Assembly (NCBI GenBank): GCA_021849995.1
Contig: JAJZSC010000285.1
Coordinates: 1 to 5,184, forward strand
Reading direction: 5' to 3'
Length of the DNA stretch: 5,184 nt
Source of the DNA: Bacillota bacterium
Lineage (GTDB): Bacteria; Bacillota; Desulfitobacteriia; Desulfitobacteriales; Desulfitobacteriaceae
A program made the position numbers and the translations under genes. The notes beneath the pieces are model-generated. The model was not told the DNA's origin. It ran no database searches and saw nothing but the letters and a program-made list of their open reading frames with translations. Of the stretch, positions 1 through 4,987 are shown one piece after another; the first letter of the stretch is position 1; each line of letters begins with the position of its first letter.

Positions 1-202
1 AGGAGAAAGAAATACTAATAACCCAGCAGTACAAGGTGCAGAGCAGGCATTAGATCAATTTAAGTATGAAATCGCTAACGAATTTGGTGTTCAACTCGGT
101 GGTGACCGCACTAGCCGTGAAAATGGTCGTGTAGGTGGAGAAATGACCAAAAGAATGATCCAATTTGCTGAGCAAAGCCTTAAGCAAGGTAACAGATTCT
201 AA
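1..202 (+). CDS. Alpha/beta-type small acid-soluble spore protein, 5'-truncated by window edge
   Basis: This is the last 66 codons of an alpha/beta-type SASP, read in the frame starting at base 2 and ending with TAA at 200-202. The start codon lies just left of the window. These proteins coat DNA in the dormant forespore, protect it from UV and heat, and are degraded at germination by the protease GPR. The visible part has the family layout: a QALDQFKYEIANEFGV stretch (first helix with the GPR site, where cleavage is known to follow the Glu of YEIA), then a turn with GGDRTSRENG, then VGGEMTKRM starting the second helix. The length fits the usual 60-75 residues. The gene is followed by a terminator at 242-277. 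The family is certain; the exact paralogue (SspA to SspF type) is not assignable. Confidence 0.93.
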   Translation, partial: GERNTNNPAVQGAEQALDQFKYEIANEFGVQLGGDRTSRENGRVGGEMTKRMIQFAEQSLKQGNRF

Positions 203-241
203 AGAAAGTTGGCTAACTAAGGATACATGGGTTTCTTAAAA

Positions 242-277
242 GAAGGGTACTGCTTTTGAAAAAAAGTAGTACCCTTT
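242..277 (+). terminator. Intrinsic terminator of the first SASP gene
   Basis: The arms 242-257 and 262-277 pair almost fully (AAGGGTACTGCTTTT with AAAAGTAGTACCCTT, one G-U wobble, plus a terminal G-U) around a GAAA loop. A T-rich run follows (TTTCTTAATTT), with more T residues around 287-294. It lies 40 bases after the SASP stop and separates it from the next SASP gene. Confidence 0.8.
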
Positions 278-310
278 CTTAATTTATGTTTTTATCAATC
301 CAAAAAAAGT

Positions 311-361
311 TAACTTGTCCAACATTTATATTGTATAGATTCTAAAACGTTGGACAAATTA
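311..361. repeat. Inverted repeat upstream of the short SASP gene
   Basis: Arms 311-323 (TAACTTGTCCAAC) and 349-361 (GTTGGACAAATTA) are reverse complements over 13 bases with one mismatch; the inner 9 bases are perfect. The spacer is 25 bases of AT-rich DNA. There is no adjoining T tract, so it does not look like a terminator. The right arm touches the -35 region of the proposed forespore promoter, so a protein-binding operator is possible, but the function is unknown. Confidence 0.6.
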
Positions 362-387
362 TAGATACTGATTCGCGAATCATAATG
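359..387 (+). promoter_or_regulatory. Candidate sigma-G promoter of the short SASP gene
   Basis: A -35-like TTATA at 359-363 and a -10-like CATAATG at 381-387 are 17 bases apart. The sigma-G pattern is roughly GHATR, about 18 bases, CATnHTA, so this matches 4 of 5 and 6 of 7 positions. Transcription would start near 394, about 50 bases before the ATG. Forespore sigma-G control is known for SASP genes. This is a by-eye match in AT-rich DNA. Confidence 0.4.
369..382. repeat. 14-bp perfect palindrome in the SASP promoter
   Basis: TGATTCGCGAATCA is a perfect 14-base palindrome. It lies between the proposed -35 and -10 elements and overlaps the first two bases of the -10. A factor binding here could block or modulate the promoter. 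No known operator is recognised. Confidence 0.55.
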
Positions 388-446
388 GCCTCAGACTCGA
401 TGCAAAATGAACTACCTTAATCGAGAAAATAAGGAGGTTTTTTACG

Positions 447-596
447 ATGGCGAAGTATAATTTACCAGTAGACAAAAACTCTATTGCTGGTCAAATGGGA
501 GTTCAACTTGGCGGAGACCGTACATCACGTGAAAACGGACGTGTCGGTGGAGAAATGGTTCGCCGCACCTTCGAAAGCTTCGGTAGAACAAAATAA
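447..596 (+). CDS. Short (49-residue) alpha/beta-type small acid-soluble spore protein
   Basis: This complete gene encodes a minimal SASP expected to bind and protect spore DNA. ATG at 447 follows a perfect AGGAGG (432-437) with a 9-base gap, and TAA is at 594-596. Residues 18-37 (GVQLGGDRTSR...GGEM) are identical to the neighbouring SASP, followed by a short second helix, VRRTFESFGRTK. At 49 residues it is well below the usual 60-75, because the N-terminal helix is shortened. The usual GPR region, KYEIANEF in the neighbour, reads KNSIAGQM here (residues 10-17), so both glutamates are missing and normal germination cleavage is doubtful. It sits between the terminators at 242-277 and 613-639, so it is probably monocistronic. 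Family assignment is firm; the altered turnover is inference. Confidence 0.93.
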   Translation: MAKYNLPVDKNSIAGQMGVQLGGDRTSRENGRVGGEMVRRTFESFGRTK

Positions 597-612
597 TCTT
601 TATACAACAATA

Positions 613-639
613 GAAAAGAGGGCTTACCACCCTCTTTTC
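613..639. terminator. Bidirectional terminator between convergent genes
   Basis: A perfect 10-bp stem (GAAAAGAGGG at 613-622 with CCCTCTTTTC at 630-639) closes a 7-base loop. The A run at one end and T run at the other let it work on both strands. It serves the short SASP gene (stop at 596) and the convergent minus-strand gene (stop at 667). Confidence 0.85.
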
Positions 640-666
640 GACTTTCTTCGATACCCGCTTCTCATT

Positions 667-873
667 TTAGTAATTAGGTTTCATCGTCCCCTCTGTTTCA
701 ATAAGGTGTTTCTTTTTTGTTGTCAGATGTTCTTTAACATCTTTAATCTGGTGGGAAGTTAATTCACCAGCATTTTCTGCTAAAAAACGTTCATTCTCTT
801 GAATGTTTCGAAGAGTTAATTCCATCTTTTTAAGTTCTTGTTTTTGAGGCTTGTTTCCATCATTTCTACCCAT
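667..873 (-). CDS. Small charged helical protein of unknown function, possibly spore-related
   Basis: This encodes 68 residues rich in Lys, Glu and Asn, with no signal peptide, membrane segment or cysteine. After a polar start (residues 1-12), residues about 13-60 look continuously helical with a possible short coiled coil (KKMELTLRNIQENERFLAEN, then HQIKDVKEHLTTKKKHL). The start is well supported: AGAGGTGA lies a few bases before the ATG. The gene converges on the SASP gene and shares its terminator. A sigma-G-like sequence lies just upstream, so a forespore role is plausible. The small, charged, helical character loosely recalls the minor spore protein Tlp, but I see no diagnostic motif and do not assign it. 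Coding status is likely; function is unknown. Confidence 0.72.
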   Translation of the reverse strand: MGRNDGNKPQKQELKKMELTLRNIQENERFLAENAGELTSHQIKDVKEHLTTKKKHLIETEGTMKPNY

Positions 874-892
874 TTTATTATCACCTCTACAT

Positions 893-922
893 TAGTTTGC
901 AGAGATTCATTTTACTAAATAC
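893..922 (-). promoter_or_regulatory. Candidate sigma-G-like promoter of the small helical gene
   Basis: On the minus strand, GTATT (918-922) and CAAACTA (893-899) are exactly 18 bases apart. They match the sigma-G pattern GHATR / CATnHTA at 4 of 5 and 6 of 7 positions. The start would fall about 15-17 bases before the ATG, leaving a very short leader that still includes the ribosome binding site. The region is AT-rich, so a chance match is possible. Confidence 0.35.
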
Positions 923-1010
923 TTATTTCTGATTGTTAATGTAAGTTATTTTTGGAAATTATAGGTTAGATAACAGCACCCAGCAACAATGCAGCTACAC
1001 AGTTAACCAC

Positions 1011-2327
1011 TCAAGATTGATCACGTTGGGTACTACCCGAAGGCTGGTACGAATTGCTATCAAGCAGAGGAATTGTACTGCCACCGTAAGGCATTAGAAT
1101 GGTCCTTAAATTTTGATTACCGACATCCGCTAATTTTAAAGCCTCTTCAAATGAATTTGTGCCGATAATTCCCATGGGTTCTACTAATTTAGGATCAATT
1201 GACGAATATAGTATGACTTTAGCTTTCATGGCCGCTTCAACTGCTGCATAAAAGATATAGCCAGGAATGGTAAAGTTTTTACGCAGTTCAGGATCCAAGC
1301 AACCATGTCTTAGTGGCTTGCTCCACCCAAAAAACTCATCGGCACCTGCTCCTTCTCTACATTCCGCCAAAAGTAAAATAGTTCCACCTGGTTTTACTGC
1401 TAAGGACGCATTAAATAACGATTTGGTAGACTGATACAGTGAAATATCTTTTGGATACCCTCCGCACCCTGCAATAACCAAATCTGCCCTCTCAGGTATT
1501 GAGACACCAAACTTATCGTCAGCCCACTGACAACCCGCTTCCCAGGCCTTTAGCCAGTGACCTGCCACGAATTTGGCGATCTTCCCGCTAGTATCTATAA
1601 TCGCATTTACCAAAAAGTCTGGGTTAACAAACTTAGTACATTCATTCATGTCCAAATGCAACGGGTTATTTTGCGTAGCCCCTACCCCAATCAATGGATT
1701 TGAACGTTCTGCTTCAGGATCCAAAGAATGCAAGTGATTTTCTGCTATTGTCCTTCTGCTCGCGACACCTGGAACAATCGATTTTCGTCCTCCTCCAAAC
1801 CCTGCCATTAAATGATGAACAATACCGCCGGTCAAAATAACCTTGCGCTCAACTACAAGTTTGTTAACTTCGACTCTTGTTCCGCGGGACGAAGTTCCAG
1901 CATAAACCATTTCTGAATGGTCACAACTATGGTCAATTACCTGTAAACGCCTATACATTTCTTGACCAACTATTCTTGTCTTTTCTTCCGGAGTTTCCTC
2001 TCTGTGAGTGCCAGTAGCTATTAAAACTATAATATCATCATCGGGTATACCTAAAAGATTCAAACGATTTACGATCACAGGAAGATATTGATCCAGTTTT
2101 ACCAGCCTTGTAATATCGCTAGCAACTATAACTACCTTGTCCCCAGCTTGAAAAACATCCTTGAATGGTTTGGATTCAATCGGATTATCCAGCAATTTCT
2201 CCAATTCACCAGGAATATCAACAATCGGACTAATATCGGATGATTCCAGGACCTTAATGACATTTTCATCCGGAAGATCAATCTTTACGTAATTATCTCC
2301 GTATTTGAAACTGTAAGTTTGCGACAT
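1011..2327 (-). CDS. larA: LarA-family nickel-dependent hydroxyacid racemase/epimerase
   Basis: The protein (438 residues) belongs to the lactate racemase family, cytoplasmic enzymes that interconvert 2-hydroxyacid stereoisomers with a nickel-pincer nucleotide. Counted from the preferred start, key residues align with the Lactobacillus plantarum enzyme: Asp71 and Arg74 (DITR, substrate binding), His108 (GTHR), His172 (VHH), Lys182 (GGGRK, cofactor attachment) and His198 (ENH, nickel ligand). The His172-Lys182-His198 spacings of 10 and 16 are as in LarA. Gln299 and Lys302 (YQSTK) are also present. The usual Pro after the Arg is Leu75, so the substrate may not be lactate; malate, hydroxyglutarate and other racemases occur in this superfamily. 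I chose ATG at 2327 because GGAGGGG (2334-2340) sits 6 bases before it; an ATG at 2342 would overlap that site. LarB, LarC and LarE, which make the cofactor, are not in the window. No clear terminator is seen in the 137 bases downstream. Confidence 0.9.
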   Translation of the reverse strand: MSQTYSFKYGDNYVKIDLPDENVIKVLESSDISPIVDIPGELEKLLDNPIESKPFKDVFQAGDKVVIVASDITRLVKLDQYLPVIVNRLNLLGIPDDDIIVLIATGTHREETPEEKTRIVGQEMYRRLQVIDHSCDHSEMVYAGTSSRGTRVEVNKLVVERKVILTGGIVHHLMAGFGGGRKSIVPGVASRRTIAENHLHSLDPEAERSNPLIGVGATQNNPLHLDMNECTKFVNPDFLVNAIIDTSGKIAKFVAGHWLKAWEAGCQWADDKFGVSIPERADLVIAGCGGYPKDISLYQSTKSLFNASLAVKPGGTILLLAECREGAGADEFFGWSKPLRHGCLDPELRKNFTIPGYIFYAAVEAAMKAKVILYSSIDPKLVEPMGIIGTNSFEEALKLADVGNQNLRTILMPYGGSTIPLLDSNSYQPSGSTQRDQS

Positions 2328-2340
2328 TAGTTTCCCCTCC

Positions 2341-2373
2341 ATAAAATAAAAAGGCCCCTTGACGGGGGTGCTT
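2341..2373 (-). promoter_or_regulatory. Candidate attenuator (terminator hairpin) in the larA leader
   Basis: In the minus-strand RNA, CCCC pairs with GGGG (2365-2368 with 2355-2358). A small internal loop follows, then AAG/CTT pairs, and then TTTTTATTTTAT (2352 down to 2341). The T run ends directly at the ribosome binding site GGAGGGG (2334-2340). No promoter can fit between the hairpin and larA, so larA transcripts must read through it. An overlapping alternative pairing, GACGG (2378-2382) with CCGTC (2361-2365), would break the terminator. This supports attenuation but is untested. Confidence 0.55.
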
Positions 2374-2418
2374 CCTACCGTCCTACTATTCCACTAATAG
2401 ATTCAACTAACTACTACC

Positions 2419-2460
2419 ATACTTCATGATTATTCTACTAAATACTTCATATTATTCTAC
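2419..2460. repeat. Tandem direct repeat in the larA leader
   Basis: ATACTTCATGATTATTCTAC (2419-2438) recurs as ATACTTCATATTATTCTAC (2442-2460), differing by one deleted base, with TAA between them. The period is 23 bases. On the minus strand the units read GTAGAATAATCATGAAGTAT and would lie within the larA leader RNA. They could be paired binding sites for a protein on DNA or RNA. Confidence 0.75.
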
Positions 2461-2484
2461 TTAAAACTTACGCTTCTATACACT

Positions 2485-2504
2485 TAAGCCAAAATAAGCC
2501 AAAA
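2485..2504. repeat. Two tandem copies of a 10-bp unit
   Basis: TAAGCCAAAA is present twice head to tail, followed by a degenerate partial third copy (ATAAG). It lies inside the proposed larA leader. The length equals about one DNA turn, but simple slippage in AT-rich sequence is enough to explain it. Confidence 0.6.
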
Positions 2505-2607
2505 ATAAGTAGTAAAAAACTGAAATAATGTTTGACTTAGGCCTACCCGTCATTACTAAGCAGTAATACAAAACAAAGAATAAATTCTTTGCCCTATTAT
2601 TTATTAA

Positions 2608-2636
2608 AGTTTAGAAGAATCTACATCTAGTGTCAA
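2608..2636 (-). promoter_or_regulatory. Sigma-A-like promoter of larA
   Basis: On the minus strand, a perfect TTGACA (2631-2636) and TAAACT (2608-2613, 4 of 6 to TATAAT) have the ideal 17-base spacing. The predicted start is near 2601, giving a leader of about 270 nt before larA. The tct terminator at 2747-2790 lies upstream, so larA would be expressed separately from the transporter. Confidence 0.55.
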
Positions 2637-2650
2637 GAAAATCTTTCCAA

Positions 2651-2664
2651 TAGATTAATATCTA
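2651..2664. promoter_or_regulatory. Palindromic site upstream of the larA promoter
   Basis: TAGAT and ATCTA flank the four bases TAAT. The 5-4-5 layout resembles sites of CRP/FNR-type regulators (FNR: TTGAT-N4-ATCAA), though the half-site differs. Its centre is about 56 bases upstream of the predicted start, a position compatible with an activator. The site is short and AT-rich, so confidence is low. Confidence 0.25.
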
Positions 2665-2746
2665 AAAACTAAAAATCTCTTAATAAAGTTCAGGCAAAAG
2701 ATTAGGTGCAATTATGCCAAATAAGATAGGAATGTCTATGCTTGCC

Positions 2747-2790
2747 GATTATATAATAAAACTGCCCCCAACCAGCAGGTTAGAGACAGT
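2747..2790 (-). terminator. Intrinsic terminator of the tctCBA operon
   Basis: In minus-strand RNA, ACUGUCUCUAACC (2790 to 2778) pairs along all 13 bases with GGUUGGGGGCAGU (2773 to 2761), using three G-U wobbles, around a UGCU loop. UUUUAUUAUAU follows. On the plus strand those wobbles become C-A mismatches, so the terminator is strand-specific and must serve the minus-strand tct operon, whose last stop is at 2831. Confidence 0.85.
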
Positions 2791-2817
2791 GTGTTTTAGT
2801 GTGTTTTAGTGTGTTTT
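2788..2817. repeat. Three perfect tandem 10-bp repeats after tctA
   Basis: AGTGTGTTTT occurs three times without a mismatch, followed by AGG. The array begins 13 bases beyond the tctA stop codon and its far end overlaps the outermost bases of the operon terminator stem. It is probably a slippage product; no function is known. Confidence 0.85.
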
Positions 2818-2830
2818 AGGCATTTTTACT

Positions 2831-4342
2831 TTAGACACTAGTACCAGAATTTTGATTCTTATTCCCTCTAATTCTCTTAATGACAGGTGGAATAATAAAT
2901 GCAAGAATCGCAAGGGCATAAAGAGTTCCGGAAATAGGTCTAAAGATTAAATCCCCAATTTTACCCTCTGATGTCATCAAAGCCTGACGTAAAGCTGTTT
3001 CCATCATTGGCCCAATAACTAAAGCAAGTACTAGAGGTGCCGGCTCATATCCTACTCCGCGCAGCAAGTATCCAATAACACCGAAAATAGCCAGTACAAA
3101 TAGATCAACATAGCTTGAGTTCACACTATAAACCCCAACTAAACACAACAGAACAATTAAAGGTAATAAAATCTGTTTAGGTATGGTAGTAATCTTTACA
3201 AAAACTTGAACCAACGGGAGGTTTAATACGAGCAGCATTAGGTTACCGATGTACATACTGGCTATAACTCCCCAGAACAGTTCAGGACGTTCTGCTATCA
3301 GGGTCGGACCAGGAGTAATTCCATGGAGCATCAATGCTCCGACTACTACTGCCATTGCAGGTGTAAAGGGTACCCCTAAGGCCATTAGCGGAACATATGC
3401 GCCTCCAACAGATGCATTATTAGCGGCTTCCGGGCCGGCTACTCCTTCAACAGCCCCCTTTCCAAATTCGTCAGGGTTCTTAGAAAGCTTTTTTTCTGTT
3501 AGATAAGATACGAAGGTAGAAATTACCGGGGAAGGTCCTGGTAAAAGTCCGATTAAGAAGCCTAAAATAGAACCACGGAAAATCGGTCCAGCCGAACGCT
3601 TAAGCTCTCTCCCTGTAGGCAGCAGGTCTCTCATTCTAATTTTAATGGCTTCACCCGATTCTTCTTTTTCATCGGCTGTCAGCATTACTTCAGCAATTCC
3701 AAAAAGGCCCATCGCCACAGGTAAAAACTCCACTCCCTGTCCCAAGTCAGAAATGCCAAATGTAAAACGCTCAAGTCCCATAAGCTTGTCTGTCCCAATC
3801 GTACTAACAGCCAGTCCCAGAAGAACCATAACCATATTCTTCGAGAGAGATCCGCCGCTTAGTCGTACCAAGATGAGTAATCCTACTAAACCGATTGCGA
3901 AAAATTCGGGAGGTCCAAATTTTAATGCTGTATCGGCTAATGACGCAGCGGCAAACATTAAGCCAATGATACTTAAGGTTCCGGCTACAAAGGATCCGAG
4001 TGCGGAGATTGTCAAAGCTGCTCCGGCTCTTCCCTTTTTCGCCATTTCATAACCATCTAAACAGGTAACAACTGAGGCAGCCTCACCTGGGATATTCAAA
4101 AGAATAGAGGTTGTTGAACCACCATACATCGAACCATAGTAAATACCAGCAAAGAATATCATGGCGGTTGTGGCATCCATGTTTAGGGTAAAGGACAGCA
4201 GAATAGCCATTGATCCTAAAGGTCCAATACCGGGTAATACTCCTACTATCGTTCCGATAAAGGCCCCAGCAAGCGCATATAGGAGGTTCTCGGGTGTTGC
4301 AGCTGTGGCGAAACCCATCATTAGTTGTTGAATTACATCCAT
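2831..4342 (-). CDS. tctA: Tripartite tricarboxylate transporter, large membrane subunit TctA
   Basis: TctA is the large channel-forming subunit of a tripartite tricarboxylate transporter, which imports organic acids such as citrate-type compounds using an ion gradient. The 503 residues match the usual family length and are mostly hydrophobic, with roughly 10-12 membrane segments. Family hallmarks are visible: GTIVGVLPGIGP at about 30-41, YGGSTTSILLNIPGE at 73-87 followed by DGYEMAKKGRAG at 96-107, LLPGPSP at 266-272, and GVAGPEAANNASVGG near 300-314 leading into the VPLMALGVP stretch. The two GP-containing halves reflect the internal repeat known for this family. The start is supported by AGGAGG shortly upstream, overlapping the tctB stop; the gap to tctB is 12 bases, so translation may be coupled. 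The gene is last in the operon, with its terminator downstream. The substrate cannot be told from sequence. Confidence 0.95.
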   Translation of the reverse strand: MDVIQQLMMGFATAATPENLLYALAGAFIGTIVGVLPGIGPLGSMAILLSFTLNMDATTAMIFFAGIYYGSMYGGSTTSILLNIPGEAASVVTCLDGYEMAKKGRAGAALTISALGSFVAGTLSIIGLMFAAASLADTALKFGPPEFFAIGLVGLLILVRLSGGSLSKNMVMVLLGLAVSTIGTDKLMGLERFTFGISDLGQGVEFLPVAMGLFGIAEVMLTADEKEESGEAIKIRMRDLLPTGRELKRSAGPIFRGSILGFLIGLLPGPSPVISTFVSYLTEKKLSKNPDEFGKGAVEGVAGPEAANNASVGGAYVPLMALGVPFTPAMAVVVGALMLHGITPGPTLIAERPELFWGVIASMYIGNLMLLVLNLPLVQVFVKITTIPKQILLPLIVLLCLVGVYSVNSSYVDLFVLAIFGVIGYLLRGVGYEPAPLVLALVIGPMMETALRQALMTSEGKIGDLIFRPISGTLYALAILAFIIPPVIKRIRGNKNQNSGTSV

Positions 4343-4354
4343 TTACTCCACCTC

Positions 4355-4810
4355 CTATAGCCTTAAAATAATATCTTCAATGAAACCAGATGGAAGCACT
4401 ACACCTAACACGTTTGAAAAGAGATAAAATGAGAAAAAAGTAGTAAAGAGGGCAGTAAGTAAAGATACAACCAGAGACTTAAACTTAAGTAAACGCAAAA
4501 GTGCAAACAATACTACAAATGTAGCAATAATAAAATTCAAAGGTCTTAACATGATCGGGTAGACAAAAAGTATGATAGCTATACCTATAGGTGCAACTTT
4601 TAACCAAGAATCTTGTTCAGTCGGTTCTGCACTCGCACGAAAAGCTTTATAAACGTTAATACCTGCGACAACTAACAATCCAATAGCAACTCCTGCCGGC
4701 ACAAAACCAGGACCGGGTTTATCTAAGGTGCCAACTGATAACGAAATTGAACCGGCTAGGTAAACCATAGCAAAAACCAAGATGCTTAGAGAAATAACCC
4801 GCTCCTTCAT
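4355..4810 (-). CDS. tctB: Tripartite tricarboxylate transporter, small membrane subunit TctB
   Basis: TctB is the small membrane partner of TctA. The 151 residues from the preferred start hold about four membrane segments: residues 5-25, 40-57, about 71-107 (probably two), and 112-133. The family motif PGPGFVP (32-38) opens the second segment, as in TctB proteins where a GPGF-like turn is conserved. I chose ATG at 4810 because GAGGTAGGTG lies 5-10 bases before it. A GTG two codons upstream (4816) is also open but sits too close to that site. The gene overlaps the tctA ribosome binding site by its stop codon and is 177 bases from tctC, with a hairpin between. Length and composition are normal. 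Identity rests on position plus topology and motif. Confidence 0.92.
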   Translation of the reverse strand: MKERVISLSILVFAMVYLAGSISLSVGTLDKPGPGFVPAGVAIGLLVVAGINVYKAFRASAEPTEQDSWLKVAPIGIAIILFVYPIMLRPLNFIIATFVVLFALLRLLKFKSLVVSLLTALFTTFFSFYLFSNVLGVVLPSGFIEDIILRL

Positions 4811-4829
4811 TCTCACACCTACCTCTTCT

Positions 4830-4937
4830 TATAGAAATCTTGGCTGGCGTCAAGCATATGGCGCAGACTGATGTACATATGCCACACAGACTCATTCTTT
4901 TCTGAGTGGTATATAGAAATCTTGCCTGACTCCAAGC
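4830..4937. repeat. Pair of 26-bp direct repeats in the tctC-tctB spacer
   Basis: TATAGAAATCTTG at 4830-4842 and 4912-4924 is identical, and the similarity continues through CAAGC (4851-4855 and 4933-4937), giving 22 of 26 matching positions at a period of 82. The differences fall between CTTG and CAAG, which could pair as small stems. Between the copies are two CATATG sites (4855-4860, 4876-4881), each followed by a CAGACT, and a 5-bp hairpin (4890-4894/4903-4907). The near tctB copy ends just before its ribosome binding site. Confidence 0.7.
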
Positions 4938-4951
4938 CTTAATGTAAAACG

Positions 4952-4975
4952 GGCAGCGGGCCGCAACCCGCTGCC
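4952..4975 (-). terminator. GC-rich hairpin between tctC and tctB (partial terminator or mRNA stabiliser)
   Basis: GGCAGCGGG (4952-4960) pairs perfectly with CCCGCTGCC (4967-4975) around a 6-base loop. In the minus-strand RNA it is followed by CGUUUUAC, a weak U run. It starts 13 bases after the tctC stop. In operons that begin with a binding-protein gene, such a hairpin commonly lets the binding protein be made in excess by partial termination or by protecting the upstream message. Confidence 0.75.
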
Positions 4976-4987
4976 TACTCGTAATAT

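Larger units (their letters stand above)
2328..2830. other. Gene-free regulatory stretch between larA and tctA
   Basis: These 503 bases hold no convincing gene. On the minus strand, in order, they contain the tctA-proximal 10-bp tandem repeat, the tct operon terminator, a small palindrome, a sigma-A-like promoter, a leader of about 270 nt with small hairpins (6-bp stem 2552-2557/2562-2567; 5-bp stem 2386-2390/2396-2400) and tandem repeats, and a terminator-like hairpin against the larA ribosome binding site. I recognise no T-box, SAM or other standard riboswitch signature. Confidence 0.6.

Noticed and set aside
484..762. A 92-codon plus-strand reading frame
   Set aside because: It starts inside the short SASP gene in another frame, runs through the terminator and over the opposite gene, and has no ribosome binding site.
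961..1010. Terminator after larA
   Set aside because: The GGTTA/TAACC and CAGC/GCTG segments give only weak, interrupted pairing without a clear T run.
2325..2342. Upstream ATG at 2342 as the larA start
   Set aside because: It overlaps the GGAGGGG ribosome binding site that is correctly spaced for the ATG at 2327, and it has only the T run of the hairpin upstream.
913..2447. Shared 12-mer TACTAAATACTT at 913-924 and 2436-2447
   Set aside because: It is short and AT-rich with no extended similarity, so probably coincidental.
2476..2553. 25-codon hydrophobic leader peptide (MTGRPKSN... on the minus strand)
   Set aside because: It has no ribosome binding site, and its Phe/Tyr/Leu content is what T-rich DNA gives by chance. 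Kept only as a remote leader-peptide candidate.
2328..2601. T-box or other known riboswitch in the larA leader
   Set aside because: I found no T-box core sequence, no SAM-type core and no other class I could recognise; only generic terminator and alternative pairings are visible.
3249..4052. Two plus-strand open frames (3249-3506 and 3645-4052)
   Set aside because: Both lie wholly antisense to tctA, which has clear family motifs; their products look like shadow translations rich in Ser, Pro and Thr.
4811..4816. GTG at 4816 as the tctB start
   Set aside because: It lies only about 4 bases from the GAGGT ribosome binding site; the in-frame ATG at 4810 is better spaced. The alternative adds just two residues.
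4830..4937. Promoters formed by TTGNNG and TATA within the 26-bp repeats
   Set aside because: The spacing is only 14 bases in both copies, too short for a sigma-A promoter.
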